NCBI GenBank assembly: GCA_005406025.1
Contig: BGZK01000013.1
Span: forward strand, 682,001 to 746,000
Source: Eumeta japonica
Lineage: Eukaryota; Arthropoda; Insecta; Lepidoptera; Psychidae
DNA: 64,000 nt
Direction: 5' to 3'
Both the position numbers and the translations under genes were made by a program. Positions 25,060-37,405 of the stretch are shown in pieces. Within the stretch, counting starts at the first letter, position 1; every line of letters begins with the position of its first letter. The notes beneath the pieces are model-generated. The model searched no databases. It was not told the DNA's origin and saw only the letters and a program-made list of their open reading frames with translations.

Positions 25060-25205
25060 GCGTTTGCCATACCGGGCCCCGTGGGCGTCCGTACATTGCC
25101 GTGTCTGAAGCACGAACGCCTGCGCCCGCGCCTACAGCGGGCGCGCTCGTGTTAACAAACGGCCCGGCAATGAATAGGCGCGGTCGAAATCCGCGTTATG
25201 TAACT
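25060..25205. other. CpG-rich island
   Basis: GC-rich block ('ccgggccccgtgggcgtccg', 'cgcccgcgcctacagcgggc') in AT-rich flanks. No open frame of interest. Confidence 0.35.
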
Positions 25206-25724
25206 CCCGCTCTATTGTTAGATACTAGATTAAAATCTGCATAAAACACCTTGAACAGTATTGACGTTTATACATCGCAGGTGATAATAATTAGAGGGAG
25301 TAATTGTAACATGTAACATTAAATGTAAAATGTTTGTTACATTTAATTTTTTTATGTATATTCTTAAACGTTAGACGGAACAAATAAATTTTGATATAAG
25401 TAAAACAAATATAAATTGAGTGTATTTTGCGTAGTATACATTCGTTTATGACTCCACTGCAGGGCTCGTCTGTCCTCTAAGAATAAAGGTATTCACGCTA
25501 ATCGAGTGGGTGTAGCAAATAAAAATGCCCATTTTACGATAAGACACTGCAGTTCTCACTATTAACAATGTTCATATCGAAAATTATAGATTTTTTGGTA
25601 GATAAATAAGCAACATTTTAAAGCTTTCCTTTTGAAATTATCCATTCAGCGGTACGATTTTTGTGTACGTTTTCTTTAACTTTGCAAAAGCCTATTTTAT
25701 ATTGTTTTCAACACGCACCACAAT

Positions 25725-25780
25725 AATGCACCACATTCCCACTATGTTAATATACTAACACAGTGGGAATGTGGTGCATT
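25725..25780. repeat. Long hairpin, 25-bp arms
   Basis: Left arm aatgcaccacattcccact continues as atgtta. The right arm is its reverse complement with one mismatch, around a loop of about six bases. The outer 19 bp pair perfectly. It could be a fold-back mobile-element remnant or an RNA hairpin. Confidence 0.9.
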
Positions 25781-27659
25781 CCAAATTAACGTACAAGAAA
25801 AGATTAATTAATTACACTTCGAAATGTTCAAAATTTTGCCGAAATAATTACAATTAGAACCGTGAACTGATTTTAAAAACAGAGTCTGATATTACCGCTT
25901 TTATAAATGCAACCTCCTTTCATGTCAACATTCTGAGTCTTCTAGGAAGTGTGGGTGCCCTCGCGCTATTTGTTACTGATGATAGTAGTAGTAGTAGTAG
26001 TTTTGAATATAGATAAATAGTTTGAGGTATGATACTCATGGCAATAGTAAACGCGTTTTCAAGAAATCGATTAAAATTGGCTCTTGAGAGATTGCTTAGA
26101 TCCTATGATTAAATAAGACTTTATGTATTTAAAGTATTGAGTATTACTAAATTATTGACAGACTAATGGAATATTTACAGATTAATGCACGACGGCTAAT
26201 TTTCTCATCTCTATTTTATAAGAATTTTCGCAAAATGCAGAGAGATTTAATAAAGCGTAAAAGAAAAAATAACCTAAAATCTAAATAATACTACTAGTTC
26301 AAAATATACCAAGTTGATCTCAAAATTTAGCGTTTTAAAAAATGTCTATTGGAATTCTTTCCGAATTAAATTATTTTCTTGAACTCCGTCTCCGTGATTA
26401 GTAAAATAGTGATTAACTTCGAAGCCCTAAATAGATAATCGAATTATAGTAATCGATTAATGGGCTATTAAATTTTTGAATACCTGTTTTTATATTTTTA
26501 TTGGAAGCTAGATATAATAAATTTATCGGCATTATAAAATTATGTTGAAAATTAAAACATTCTAAAATCTAGTAACCTATAAAACTAGAACTATTAGAGG
26601 AATTAAAGAACTCTGTGGTTACGCTCCGTGGCCGTAATGGACTTTCACTTATCATTAACATTTATATACTTCCATTTATTTCCATTCGATTTTTCTTTGT
26701 ATACGACATTCATTTTAGTGAAATTTGAATAATTTTCATTAATGAAGAATGTAGTGTGATTCTGAATGTGTAATATTATATACACTTATTAAATATTTCA
26801 ATCACATGTAATAGAAAAAAATATATTCAGTCAACTGAAATTATAGATTATTTAAAAATTAGACATAACTATCGTTGTGTTCGTTCTCGTAACGAATATC
26901 GAGTGTAAATTGTATGTAAAAATATTGGTATTGAAACATGTTACATCATAATGAACACAGACATGTAGGGTTTACCTCAGTATAGAAAACTGATATATAA
27001 CTTATAACATTTCATACGTGTATAATGACACGCGGTGTGTATTAGATTACTGTTACTTTAATACAATCGATTTATGACGCACGGCGTTAACTTCAAAACG
27101 TAAAGACCTTGACAGATCAAGTTTTTACACAAGACCAACTTAAAATTATATTTACGCTATGTCGCCGCGACGGCGTCTGATACCGAGCCTGTGAGCCTCT
27201 ACTCACTACGGTTGTGATGATAATCAAGATGCTAGGTTCTGGACACCGATGAATTGTCACCGCCCGTACAAATAAGAGGAGGTGTCGGCCTCGTGCCATT
27301 CCACTTCGACTTCCTGCTTAGTCGTTGTTGCCCGTAAACGCATAATCTTCATAATTATTGACGCGTATCACGGAGCTTGTGGAATTCGTTCATGTTAACC
27401 AGAAACTTTATATATAAATCACCACTACGTATATACGTTGATTTAGGCATTTATTTACGTGTAAGACATTATATGTTATATGGACACCTGTACAATTCAA
27501 AGTTTAAATTTATCAATAATTTAAGATGTCTTTGAAACTTTACACTTAAATGGAATAACTTTTGTGACTGTTCATACATATATATCAATTGTAAAATTTC
27601 GTTTGCTTGTTGAATGATTTAATTCAAGATCACAAAATCAAATAGCATTTCAGTTACAT
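25781..27659. other. Non-coding region with a short AGT microsatellite
   Basis: A (gta)n run lies at 25981-26001. The remainder is AT-rich with no supportable gene. A GC-richer part at about 27160-27310 has a 60-codon minus-strand frame without motifs. Confidence 0.45.
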
Positions 27660-27970
27660 TTGCCGCGTCTAATACTTACCGACCGTCGATAGCTTCGGGA
27701 CGCGTTACGAAATACGGTTATCGAACGTTATATTACCTGCGCTTTGGCAGGCCAGGACAGGCGACGAAAAGCTCGTCTTCCACATGTCGCCAATTTAACA
27801 CAATAACGTCACACGGTATGATCACGGGTCGTTCGATGTCGTGTCGACGAGCGCGCACACCAAGACCGGCCAGACGCACGACGCGACACCAGCTTGCCGC
27901 GGTGCCCGCCCGCTCGCGAAACAACAAACTTTACTTTCTTACAAAGCCCGTTTACACTGAGCGTGAACAC
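27660..27970. other. CpG-rich island
   Basis: GC-rich, CpG-dense block, strongest at about 27830-27920 (gcgcgcacaccaagaccggc). Overlapping frames occur on both strands, as GC-rich sequence tends to give. Candidate promoter or conserved non-coding element on composition alone. Confidence 0.35.
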
Positions 27971-28539
27971 GCGGCCTTTGGGCGAGGGTCTATAGTAAAT
28001 AAGTTATGCGGTATTAACTTGAAGGGTAGTTACCCTACATTTTGTAAGTACAAAGTTTTAAAGTTAAAACTGGGTAATAATTGTATTTATTAGAGCATAC
28101 ATATCGATTACAAATATTATTATTTAAATAATGTATAAGGTAAACAATAATTTATTTTTGTTTAATTAAGGTGGTCATAACAGTATGTCGATCTATGTAA
28201 AATTTATCCTGTGTTTATAGATTCATTGTTAAATTTTTATTATCTTACTTCAAATTGACTGTTACCAAATAATTAACATATTGTTTTTCAATCAGAAGAC
28301 AACGGATTCAATTCCAAACACAAACGTATTTATTGACGACTTTTTAACTTAAGTAAGGTGTGACCTGCTAAGGTGTGACAAAACCTGACACCTAATTGTA
28401 AATAAGATTAGACTGAATAATGCTAACAATATATCTACACATAAATAATAGATACATAACAATTAATCTATAACACAAATGCCTTTAAAGTTGTGTTTAA
28501 ACAAAGACATTTCAAACAAACTAATATAAACGGAGACTG
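27971..28539. other. Non-coding AT-rich region
   Basis: Nothing supportable is seen. Confidence 0.4.
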
Positions 28540-28665
28540 TCGGTCGCGATGGTGTAAGCCGGAGCGGCGCCGGCGGCCGTCGTAAGCGTTACGCCACACG
28601 CCCTCCGCGCACGCCCACGCGCCGCCGCGCCGCCGCGCCGCGTGTGCCTGGGCGCACTACTGACG
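28540..28665. other. Extreme CpG-rich island
   Basis: The most GC-rich stretch in the window: 'ggagcggcgccggcggccgt' followed by a run of 'gccgccgcgccgccgcgccg'. It is bounded abruptly by AT-rich DNA. The trinucleotide-like gcc/gcg run suggests local slippage. Confidence 0.5.
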
Positions 28666-29300
28666 TATCTGTGCATTTTTTCCAAAATAACGTGTATTTA
28701 GGTTTTCATTGTGTTGAGTAAGTACTTAAATAATAAAATTTAAAGCAATTCTACCAAAATCTAAGAAAACATTTGGGTAATGGGTTTTGAATTAAGAAAA
28801 CTTAGATAAAAACATTACTACTGTTAGTTTTTTTTTTTTGTAATATTCTGCAATTAAATTTAATTTGTATATGTCGTATGTCTTAGTTAACTTTAACTTT
28901 AAAATGTTATACCTGTCTTCTTTTATTTATTTTTAATAAAGAATTATTATTATTAGCAAACAACAGAACGTGTTAATTTTCTTCGAAATTCGAAAATAAA
29001 TTCAAAGTGATAGTTAAGCGCAATTGTCACATTATTTTTATCGCTGTACAAAAGACTTCAACGCGTCGAATTCGTATTTGAAAACAAATAAACAAATAAA
29101 ACATAAATTCTTGAATATGAATATTTTATTTTTGATCCATAATTTATCTGCTTTACACATTAAGCGATTAAGTGTTAAGGTTTTAGACACATTGCTGAAG
29201 GAGACCTTATACAATTCTTTAACTAAGTCATTTAAATATAATAATTTAATAATGTATAAAAAATTAATTTCAAATAAAATGAAGCTTAAAATTTAGCAAT
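28666..29300. other. Non-coding AT-rich region
   Basis: A 90-codon lysine/asparagine-rich plus-strand frame (29024-29296) reflects AT-rich composition and shows no domain. An 'aataaagaattattattatt' string near 28935 resembles the tail of an interspersed element. Confidence 0.35.
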
Positions 29301-29304
29301 CAGC

Positions 29305-29570
29305 GACATCTATAAAAGCTTCAGACACGGGAAGTCTCGCAGGTACCAGTTTTCGCCACGACAGCGCCACGATCGGCGCCGAGTCGGGCGGCTAAAATCA
29401 ATAAGCCGTGCGCCGAAAACCGGAGGAGAGGTATGTAAATTCAGTGTTTCAGTAGCGCCCATCGCCGTCAAAGCTTTGACGCCTGCCCCGCCGCCGGTGT
29501 TTCGCTCACGACTTCAACCCGACCGTCGCCGCATCCTCCGCGTGAGTATCGACGCATTGATAACCAGCTG
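29305..29570 (+). promoter_or_regulatory. Possible promoter and first exon, GC-rich
   Basis: A TATA-like tataaaag at about 29311 precedes a GC- and CpG-rich block. Donor-like sites 'gaggtatgt' (about 29430) and 'ccgcgtgagt' (about 29540) follow. The order TATA, GC-rich leader, donor is what a non-coding first exon would look like, but each element is short and could be chance. No downstream exon was identified. Confidence 0.2.
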
Positions 29571-30607
29571 AAGCGTTGCACGAGAACGGCCATGGCGTTC
29601 GTGGGGTATCCCTGGAATTTTACGTTCATTCATGAATCGCACGTCCCGAACGCACAAGTGTAACCATTTTGAGGCCGGGGCCACCTCGTTGTATGTAGGG
29701 CGGGGAATGACCCGCAAGGGCGGATTTGAATATCGTAGGGGCAACAGTCCGGGGTAATTTGTCGCTTAATGTATTTACGTAAGTTAATTTTTTTTCGAAT
29801 TGTGTAAACGCTCGTAAAAGCTTTAACATACTTTGTGTGGACTTTACTAATTTGGTCAAATGGAAATGAAAAATCGTGCCGTATTTTAAGTCTTTTATTT
29901 TTCGTAGTGCGTTTTTTGTAGAAAGTGTGTATGTAGTTACGAGTTTAAAAACTTTGATTTTTTTAATAATGATATTAATTCTATTTGAAGCAAATTAGTA
30001 AAGGTCTTGTAGAAGCAGTATTTATTTTAAAATTTACTGTATCTTATCCACTATTATTCAGTAAAAGTAGTTTTATAAATGCTTCGAAATAAATTATTAT
30101 TTTTATAATATAAATTAATGGATCTTAAAATTTTTGGTGCATTCGTATTTTTTATTTAATTATTGCCAAACCTCTCTACTACACATTTTGCCTACACTTT
30201 CCCTATATTATTTTCAATTATTTTAGACGAACATACGTTTCTTTATCATTAAGATAAACTTTAATCCTATAAGAACGAAACTTTAATTTTATGTGATAGG
30301 GTAAAATTGGGTTTTGGAGAAGAAAATACATAATTCTATTTACATAATAAATTTATTGTCTATAACTACACCAAAATGAATATTTTCAACCATATCTTCT
30401 AAGAAGACCTTCAAGAAAAATTCAAGCCGATCCAAGCTGAAGTTAATAGATTCATCTATATTATACTGATTTTTCATATACAGGAAACACTTCTATCAAA
30501 TGTGCTACTGTCGTAAATGGACAATGATTATCAATTATAGCTGTCGAGTCACGTTACCGGACATACATTTTATTTTGCGACGACCTTAATTTATTCGGCC
30601 AGGCGTG
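29571..30607. other. Non-coding AT-rich region
   Basis: Nothing supportable is seen. Confidence 0.4.
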
Positions 30608-30674
30608 CTAAGCAATGTAAAGGTATTTGCTTAGGATCGTGTACCTACTTCAAACGATGTTTCGTTTAAGTAGG
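30608..30674. repeat. Two hairpins in tandem
   Basis: ctaagcaa/ttgcttag (30608-30634) is followed by cctacttcaaacg/cgtttaagtagg (about 30643-30674), the second with one unpaired base. Confidence 0.7.
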
Positions 30675-32927
30675 GAACTGCATATATCAACCCGGAAACC
30701 ATTGACAACAGCGAGAGGACGTATGTCACGCGCGTTATCTAAATGTAGAACGGCCGGTTATCTCATAACGTACTAGGGAGATAATAACTGCATTAGATAA
30801 TGGGGTATCGAGGTTTATATATAATAAAATCGGTAAATTGAGTAATGATTATTGTGTAGGATTTCATATATATATAGTTCTAAGTCAGAACTATGGAAAT
30901 TTTAGGTTTGTTACGATGTAGTTTTCTATGGTTTTAGTGACGAGCTTGATATTAGCACTAAAACGTAAAAATTCCACAACTAAAAGTTTGGTCTCCATAA
31001 CTCAAGATATTTTAATAGTTACCAAATTACAAATAATATGCATTGGTGATGGTCTTGGTGTTCCTGATATATCCAACGCTATGAATGGCAAACAAAAAAA
31101 TTATATCAAAACCTTGTCTTACTCACGAACATTAAAAAAATCCGAAATGAATCCTTTTTTTTATCTACTTACAAATATGTGTCGAATTCTTCAAATTCAA
31201 GAATATAGCTTCCTACCTAACACGATAATGGTATTGAAAGCAACAACTACTGGAAACTCTCTAAACTTTTGATTTTCTCAACGGGAAGTATTAATATTTT
31301 ATATGACTCTTTGTGTCATATATATGTTTCGATCAAATCAAATGATTTTGAAGATTTATATCATTCGACGCTCTTATTGGACGAGTTATTCTGATTAAAT
31401 TTAGGAATACATCAATTACCGGTTTGCAAGTTATTCGAAAACAAGGTCATTTTGATTTTTTTTGAGATTATCTAGAACTACTTATCATGTAAAGTTTAAA
31501 TTGTGAAACAATCCAAAAAAAGTGAAATTCTTTCGAAAGTCATGAACCTGATTATCTCGATTACATTGACCAATTTCAGTGAGGTTTTACGGAATATCAC
31601 GAAGGTTTTTGAGGATTAAAACAGATTAAATTTTGAAAATATCTATTTAACATTCATAAAATTATTATAATAAAATATAAAAAAAAATACTTCTAAGATT
31701 GCTCCAAATCTACAAGACTATCGCGATGAAATTGCAGCGATTTTAAATCGAATAAAACCTTTTTGAATGCCATGAACTTGATGTTTACCCATTGTTTGTT
31801 TAGAAGTTAATTAAAAAAAAACAGATTTAAAAAAAAATGTCTTTAGAAAGTTTTTTTTGAAGTGAAACTTATTTTGGGACGATGTGAATTGAATTTTATG
31901 AAACGAAAATATATAACGAAAAAGAGATAGTTATAAATGTATATATAGGTTTAAGGCTGTGAGATAATGTCATAGAATGCGTTTTTATATAGTTTCCCTA
32001 TCCTTCGTCTCCTCTTTTTGCGATGGTTCGTAGTCCCCTCCACTCTACCGATGTATACGGGCCCGTCCACGGGCTCTGCATACCGTGAAGACTAGACTCC
32101 ATGCTGTAAACTGTATTCTTAATCTATTCGGAATATGTACAGAGAAAGAGAGAGAGAGAGAGACAGAGAAACGTTGAAATCTACAGCACACTATTTTCTG
32201 TTGGGTCGTAGTGACTATCACGCACTTTTAAGAATTATTTTATATTGAATCGAACAATTTCTATCTTTACTAAAATGTTACTTTAAGTAATAAAAAGTGT
32301 CGATCAATCGCATTCTCCCTCTCTCTTGTCTTCTCTGTTTACCAACTCCATAGTGTATTCATCTCATTTTCTTAGAACACTAAGTTTCACTACGCGTGTG
32401 AACTAACATTAGATTTTTTTAAATTGTATTTTTGATATTGCTCAAAATCTACGATATTTTATGGATAAATTGAATGAAACTATTTCAATGTCGCTATAGA
32501 TCGATTTAAATTGTTGACCCGTTCAAAAATTATAAAGGGCTTACCTAAATATATGTGCACGCACACGTGCTTATGTATATACAGATAGATGAAACTCATA
32601 GTAAAAACTTTTAGAAAAGCTTCCTAAATTCTCAACAAGTTGAATTCTGATGAAAATTCAGTTTTATAAAATTGGACTGAAAATAACGTTTCTGAATTTC
32701 TTCAATGTTCAATTACCATAGTGATTTTAAAGACCTAAATTTGTATACGGTGAGAGTAAGTTTATATCTTTATAGGATTGGTAAATGTTCTAGGAATATT
32801 TAAAAAAAATAAGTCATGTATTTATTAATAAAATTGCTGAAGCAGTAGTCGATTCCACTTAGAATAGTTTTTACTTTTCCAAAAATTCTAATAATATCAA
32901 AATTTTAATAAAAACATTATCGTTTTA
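30675..32927. other. Non-coding; GA microsatellite at 32142-32170
   Basis: A 114-codon plus-strand frame (30928-31272) is AT-rich and motif-free, so I do not call it a gene. A (ga)n run follows at 32142-32170. A small GC-rich patch lies at 32060-32085. Confidence 0.5.
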
Positions 32928-33330
32928 GGGTTCCGTAGTTAACAAGGAAGCTTTATAGTTTCGCCATGTCCGCCTGTCCATCTGTCTGTTCACGGCTAAA
33001 TTCAATTGTATTAGAAAGTTATAATTTGATGTGGCTATAAACATTTAACACGCCAACAAAGTGATAAAACAAAATCTCAAATTTTCTCATTCAAAAACAA
33101 TACGGATCGGTAAAAACCATTTTTCGATTTAGAGATCCATTAGCGAAATATTAAGCTTAAAGGTCCTAATTTTTGAAGTCAAGTGTCCCTTTTCTAACGG
33201 GTAAATAGTTATTCTTGGATAAGTGAAAAAATTTAACTAATTTAAAAAAAAAACTATCACAGCTGAGTAGGCCTTACTAGTTGACGAGTAATAGTCGATC
33301 AACTTACAAAAAAGCAAAATTTCTCACAAA
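32928..33330 (+). repeat. 'gggttccgtag' lepidopteran repeat
   Basis: Starts 'tagggttccgtagttaacaa', then 'ccgcctgtccatctgtctgt', and continues with degraded text ending around 'ttcttggataagtg'. I recall this word order from a very common insect, especially lepidopteran, interspersed repeat. Its class and exact ends cannot be set here. Confidence 0.55.
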
Positions 33331-34817
33331 TTCCATTATAAATTACTTAGGTAACATTGCTGGATGGATAAAACAGGTAATAAATATAAGTTTATAAACC
33401 ATGTAAATATAAAATCATACTTCAAAACCATTTTACATTGAATATAAAACGTTTGTTTTGTTTTTATTTTTGTTTTCATCATATTTTTCTTTATCCATTA
33501 CCGAACAATCTTCATAATGTTTTTTTACTTGCAACAATGACTGTCATATTTTGAAATGGGATTTTCAACTTTTAATCTGTTTTAGATAATCACCATAAGA
33601 CGACACATAAATTACAACTTTCTGCATTAAATTATTTTTTTTTAAATTGTAATTTATGGTCAAATCTAAGTACACCAAACTCGTGCTCTAAAATGGTCTC
33701 TTTTTGTTTATGAACAAAACACTCTAAATATGGAAACAGAATCGACAGATTTTTTGAACGTACAATGCCTATTTTATTATATTAAATACGACGCCACATG
33801 CAATACGAATATCGCATAAAACATACGATAAATTTGAACAACCACTGGGCAGTGCTGCTTAATGCCTTCCGTTAAGTGAGAATATTTAGCGCTCTTCAGT
33901 AATAAAATTCAAAAATACATATGTTAAAACGACCGCTATAGAGGCGGACAAAGTGTGAACTTGACATGGGACTGCCCGGGGATGCCATGTACTATTTATT
34001 TCTTTATACTCATAAATAACCTATCTAAAGGTTGAATAAACATTGTTTTAGACACTAGACACGATTCACATACTACGATGGAGATTTACAATGTATACGA
34101 ATAAACTTATTTGTTGAAATGAAAACAAAATATATTATTGTTATTGCCATTTGTAACGTCGTTTGGACATTTGTTTAGTGATGGATTGGTTAGTCATTTA
34201 TCTTTAGTTTTCTAATAAAAATAACAGTTTTTATTATTAATTTTCATAACTAGATGCACGATTTATGAGATTTTCTGTTGATGCTGTGAAAGATCTTATC
34301 GAATTTATTTGTAAGATACCCTTATATATTATAAGATTATTTTCGTAACAAATTACCAGTGAAAACGTGACCGAGTCGTCGAATAGTTACCCAAGTAATA
34401 AGTTTTAGGACTGTAATACAATTGTTGTCGAATAAAATGTAAGGGACTCTCTCGGAACGTCGTAAAAAGCTTTGAAAGGCGAGGCTGAAAGTGCTCGACA
34501 CTGAAAAAGTGCGCGTTAGACTGAATCCGCATGTTGCTAGTGATTTTCTTATTTGAATTGTTTTTGTGACACCCGGATTGGAACGCTTTGAGAACAAATA
34601 TTTCTTTGTATATAACGTGAATTATTAACAATGCCTTTGCTAATCTATAATTGTCACGTCGGCTACGCTATGAACGTACAGAAAGTACCACTGTATTATT
34701 TAGATTTTATTTATAATATTATATTTATAACGATAATCCTTTATTTCTCGCATATTTGTTAATTTAAATTTTCCCTTGCGATATCTCATAGCATTTTTGA
34801 GAGGCAATCGAGCATGC
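33331..34817. other. Non-coding; one 11-bp hairpin
   Basis: ataaattacaa and ttgtaatttat (33607-33658) form a loose hairpin. Overlapping minus-strand frames at 34337-34631 show no known motif. Confidence 0.4.
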
Positions 34818-34990
34818 GAGCGATCAGTGCTCACCGCCGCCCATGGACATTCACAACCCAGAGGAGTCACCAGTGCGTTGCCGGCCTCTCGGGAAGGGAT
34901 AGAATAACCGACAGAGGGGGAAATGGACAGAATAGAGCGATGGGCCGTCAGAACTCTCACTCACTGGACGAAACCCGTTGCAGCCAAGTT
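34818..34990 (+). repeat. Dispersed repeat family R, copy 3
   Basis: The cleanest core copy: 'gatcagtgctcaccgccgcc', 'cccagaggagtcaccagtgc', 'gttgccggcctctcggg', 'actctcactcactggacg'. It lacks the far end seen in copies 1, 2 and 4, so it is truncated on the right. Confidence 0.75.
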
Positions 34991-35915
34991 GACTATGGCA
35001 TGTTTCTATAATTATCTTCATCAACATTTTCCGAATTTTTGGGAATTTCTCTATTTTCACTCTTTTAGTTTCGTCACTTTTGTAACATCGTCAGTCCACC
35101 GTTTGATGGATTTTCCAACTTTTCTCTAAGTCTTTTTCATGTTTAGGATTCCAGAATCTGTTTATTGTTAGTAAAACATGTCCTGCCCGTTACCATTTCA
35201 TCTCATCGTGTGATTTAACAGATCACGTTTATTAAGATTCACTTTTAGATTTATGCATTTTTCTGAATATTAAAATACTTCTTTCCATTTTTTTTTTGAC
35301 GGTTTTTCATCTACATTTTAATTTGTTTTAGCACCTATATATTAGTAAAACGTATAATAAGTATCACCGTGTTATTTAATGTAACGAAATTAATTAGACG
35401 TTTTTGTACGAAAATTAATATATATAGTTTCAGGGACGCAAAACATGGCGATTATCTATTTAGCTAAAATGTAGATAAGGTGTGAATTACTATTATAATG
35501 TACTGAAGTTTTTTTTAGAAACATTTTTTGGTATATTCTATATAAAATATTAGCAACTTTAGTAAACACAAATACGTAAATCATATTAATATGATTATTA
35601 AGTGAACCTATATATTATCATTATTCTTTCATAAATGACAAAATGCATTATTTTTTTATAGAAATAACTATAGGGAACAAACTATATTTTCTTTTTAATT
35701 TCACAGAATTATAGTACTGAAATATTTCTTTTTTACAAATTGTTTATCAATTTATATTTGAAAATCAAAACGTTCTTGCTACTTCATTAGGAAATTATAG
35801 GAAACACAGGAGGTTATCCTACGTCAAGTAGCGCTTGAATAATGGCTATGAATTTCAAAGTTATTACGACATGGAACGCACCTAGCACTAAGCACTAACT
35901 AAGTCAATTACTTAC
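34991..35915. other. Non-coding AT-rich region
   Basis: Nothing supportable is seen. Confidence 0.4.
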
Positions 35916-36218
35916 ATAGATGCAAAAGGTCATTTGCATGAAGGTACTAATTATGATAGTGACATACACGTTCATATCAACGCTTGTTCCACACCATCTA
36001 TATATGAATAGTGGAATAAACATTAAACACTTCATGACTAGCACTGGCACTGAAAATGCAATAGAATAGGATATAGTAGAAAGTTTCCATTTACCCAATT
36101 TATACGTGACGATGAATATGTGCGATACAAACACTATATGCAAATGTTCAAAGCAATAATTAGGCTCGTTGCCAAGGGAATTCGCGGAGCGTGAATTATT
36201 AGATGGTGGCAGAATTTG
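35916..36218 (-). CDS. Candidate orphan exon of a membrane protein
   Basis: On the minus strand, an acceptor-like 'acaattttcag' is followed by 303 open bases (101 codons, in phase at both ends) and then a donor 'tat|gtaagt'. The translation is not low-complexity. It has at least three hydrophobic stretches, around HIVFVSHIFIVTY, SIAFSVPVLVMKCLMFIPLF and VYVTIIISTFMQM. Its codon third positions look less AT-biased than the flanks. I do not recognise the family. A divergent chemosensory-receptor-like protein would fit the profile, but this is speculation. No neighbouring exon was found on the same strand, so it may be an isolated exon, an exon of a gene with very long introns, or chance. Confidence 0.3.
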
Positions 36219-36453
36219 CTGAAAATTGTACATATCGATACGATTTTAAGCGGAATTATATTTTATATATGCACAAACTAATATATGCTATACAAGGTAC
36301 AAATTACAGTACCTCTTTGTTTGTCTGTTGTGTCCTCCAAGATCAAGAACCGTTTGTTCGATTAATATGATTCTTATTGTATATACAGTTATCTGACTAG
36401 GCGTAGCTAAAAGATAGATATAGAAACAATGATGTTAGAGAGCGCGATGAGCT
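36219..36453. other. Spacer with a weak repeat fragment
   Basis: The stretch 36310-36410 resembles one unit of the 'tttgtctgt' repeat at 20650-21190. Nothing else is seen. Confidence 0.35.
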
Positions 36454-36765
36454 CTGAAGGAAGATGTAGGGAATCGACTAGAAAAAGATATGTTGCAGCG
36501 GTTAGGCCATCTGGAAAAGATGAATGAAAGTAGACTAATAAAACAAACCTATTGAGCGAACGTGTGTGATGAAAAGGTCGGTAAGGGTCTCCCTGAAAAA
36601 TCTTAAGACCATATTTGTGGCATATTAAAAAAGAGCCAAAGTTTAAGCACTTGAGACCGACTATTTTAGATGAAAAAATTAATGGATGTCAGTAAAGCAA
36701 GAGAGATGTGCAAAGGTCGTATCATGTGCAAATCTATAGTCTCTGCCCAACCTTATGGGAAATAG
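36454..36765 (+). pseudogene. 3' end of a LINE reverse transcriptase gene
   Basis: One continuous frame of 104 codons with three internal stops reads LKEDVGNRLEKDMLQRLGHL, EKMNESRLIKQTY, a stop, ANVCDEKVGKGLPEKS, a stop, then MKKLMDVSKAREMCKGR and ends ...SAQPYGK. This is the C-terminal tail typical of insect non-LTR retrotransposon polyproteins, where the WFGHLERM and GRP-type motifs are landmarks. The catalytic reverse transcriptase core is absent, so this is a 5'-truncated, dead copy. It is followed by an aat/att-rich tail to about 36810. The clade is not certain. Confidence 0.7.
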
Positions 36766-37199
36766 GCGTGAGTTTATAATAATAACAATAATAATTATTA
36801 TTATTTGGATAGATTTTGTATACTGCATTGGCTTACAATGGATGACCTAGGCTTTTAGGGCTAACAATTTTAGAGCATCATGTTAGATGAAAAATAGGAG
36901 CGCGCTTATAACATCAGAGCTGACTTATATGATACGGTTTTTACTATGAAAATACTTTAGCTGAGCAGGAATTAGTATACATTAGATTTTGTGTACTGAA
37001 TCCTGGCTTCATACTTTTTCGTTGGCTTTGCTCGCCTGAAATAAGAATTAATTTCTTACTTCTTTACATCGATCGGTCGTTAGTAATAGCAATGTCTAAA
37101 GGAGAACCAAATCGATCTGGGATCGATATCACAATAACAAGTGGAAGCGAAATCGTTCTATGATAAAATAAGAGTAAGCTTTTATCTGAAATAATTCAG
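36766..37199. other. LINE tail and non-coding spacer
   Basis: An 'ataataacaataataattat' tail ends the LINE copy near 36808. The remainder is AT-rich without features. Confidence 0.45.
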
Positions 37200-37405
37200 A
37201 ATGGAAACGAGGGCGAAATCAGGTTTGGAGGTTTGGAGTCGGTGGGATTAGATTAGGACTTAAACCGAGATCGGGATCAGAATCGAGATTGATACCGGGA
37301 CGGAAATCGAAAAAGAGTGGTATTAAAGGTGATAGAGTAATCGGTTGATTTAAAGGTAAAGAAATTGATATTATATCCACACGGGCGGAGCCGCGGGCAA
37401 AATTT
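37200..37405 (-). repeat. Hexamer-like G/A tract plus 'gcggagccgcgggcaaa' end
   Basis: Variants of 'gagatcgggatcagaatcg' run to about 37330. About 50 bp later comes cgggcggagccgcgggcaaa, the reverse complement of the repeat start seen at 41930. The pairing and orientation match the plus-strand copies at 40210-40390, 41930-42680 and 44235-44350. Confidence 0.55.

Noticed and set aside
30928..31272. 114-codon plus-strand open frame
   Set aside because: AT-rich codons, no motif, no splice signals and no repeat relation; most likely chance.
34337..34631. Overlapping 86- and 92-codon minus-strand frames
   Set aside because: Two registers are open over the same DNA with no family motif.
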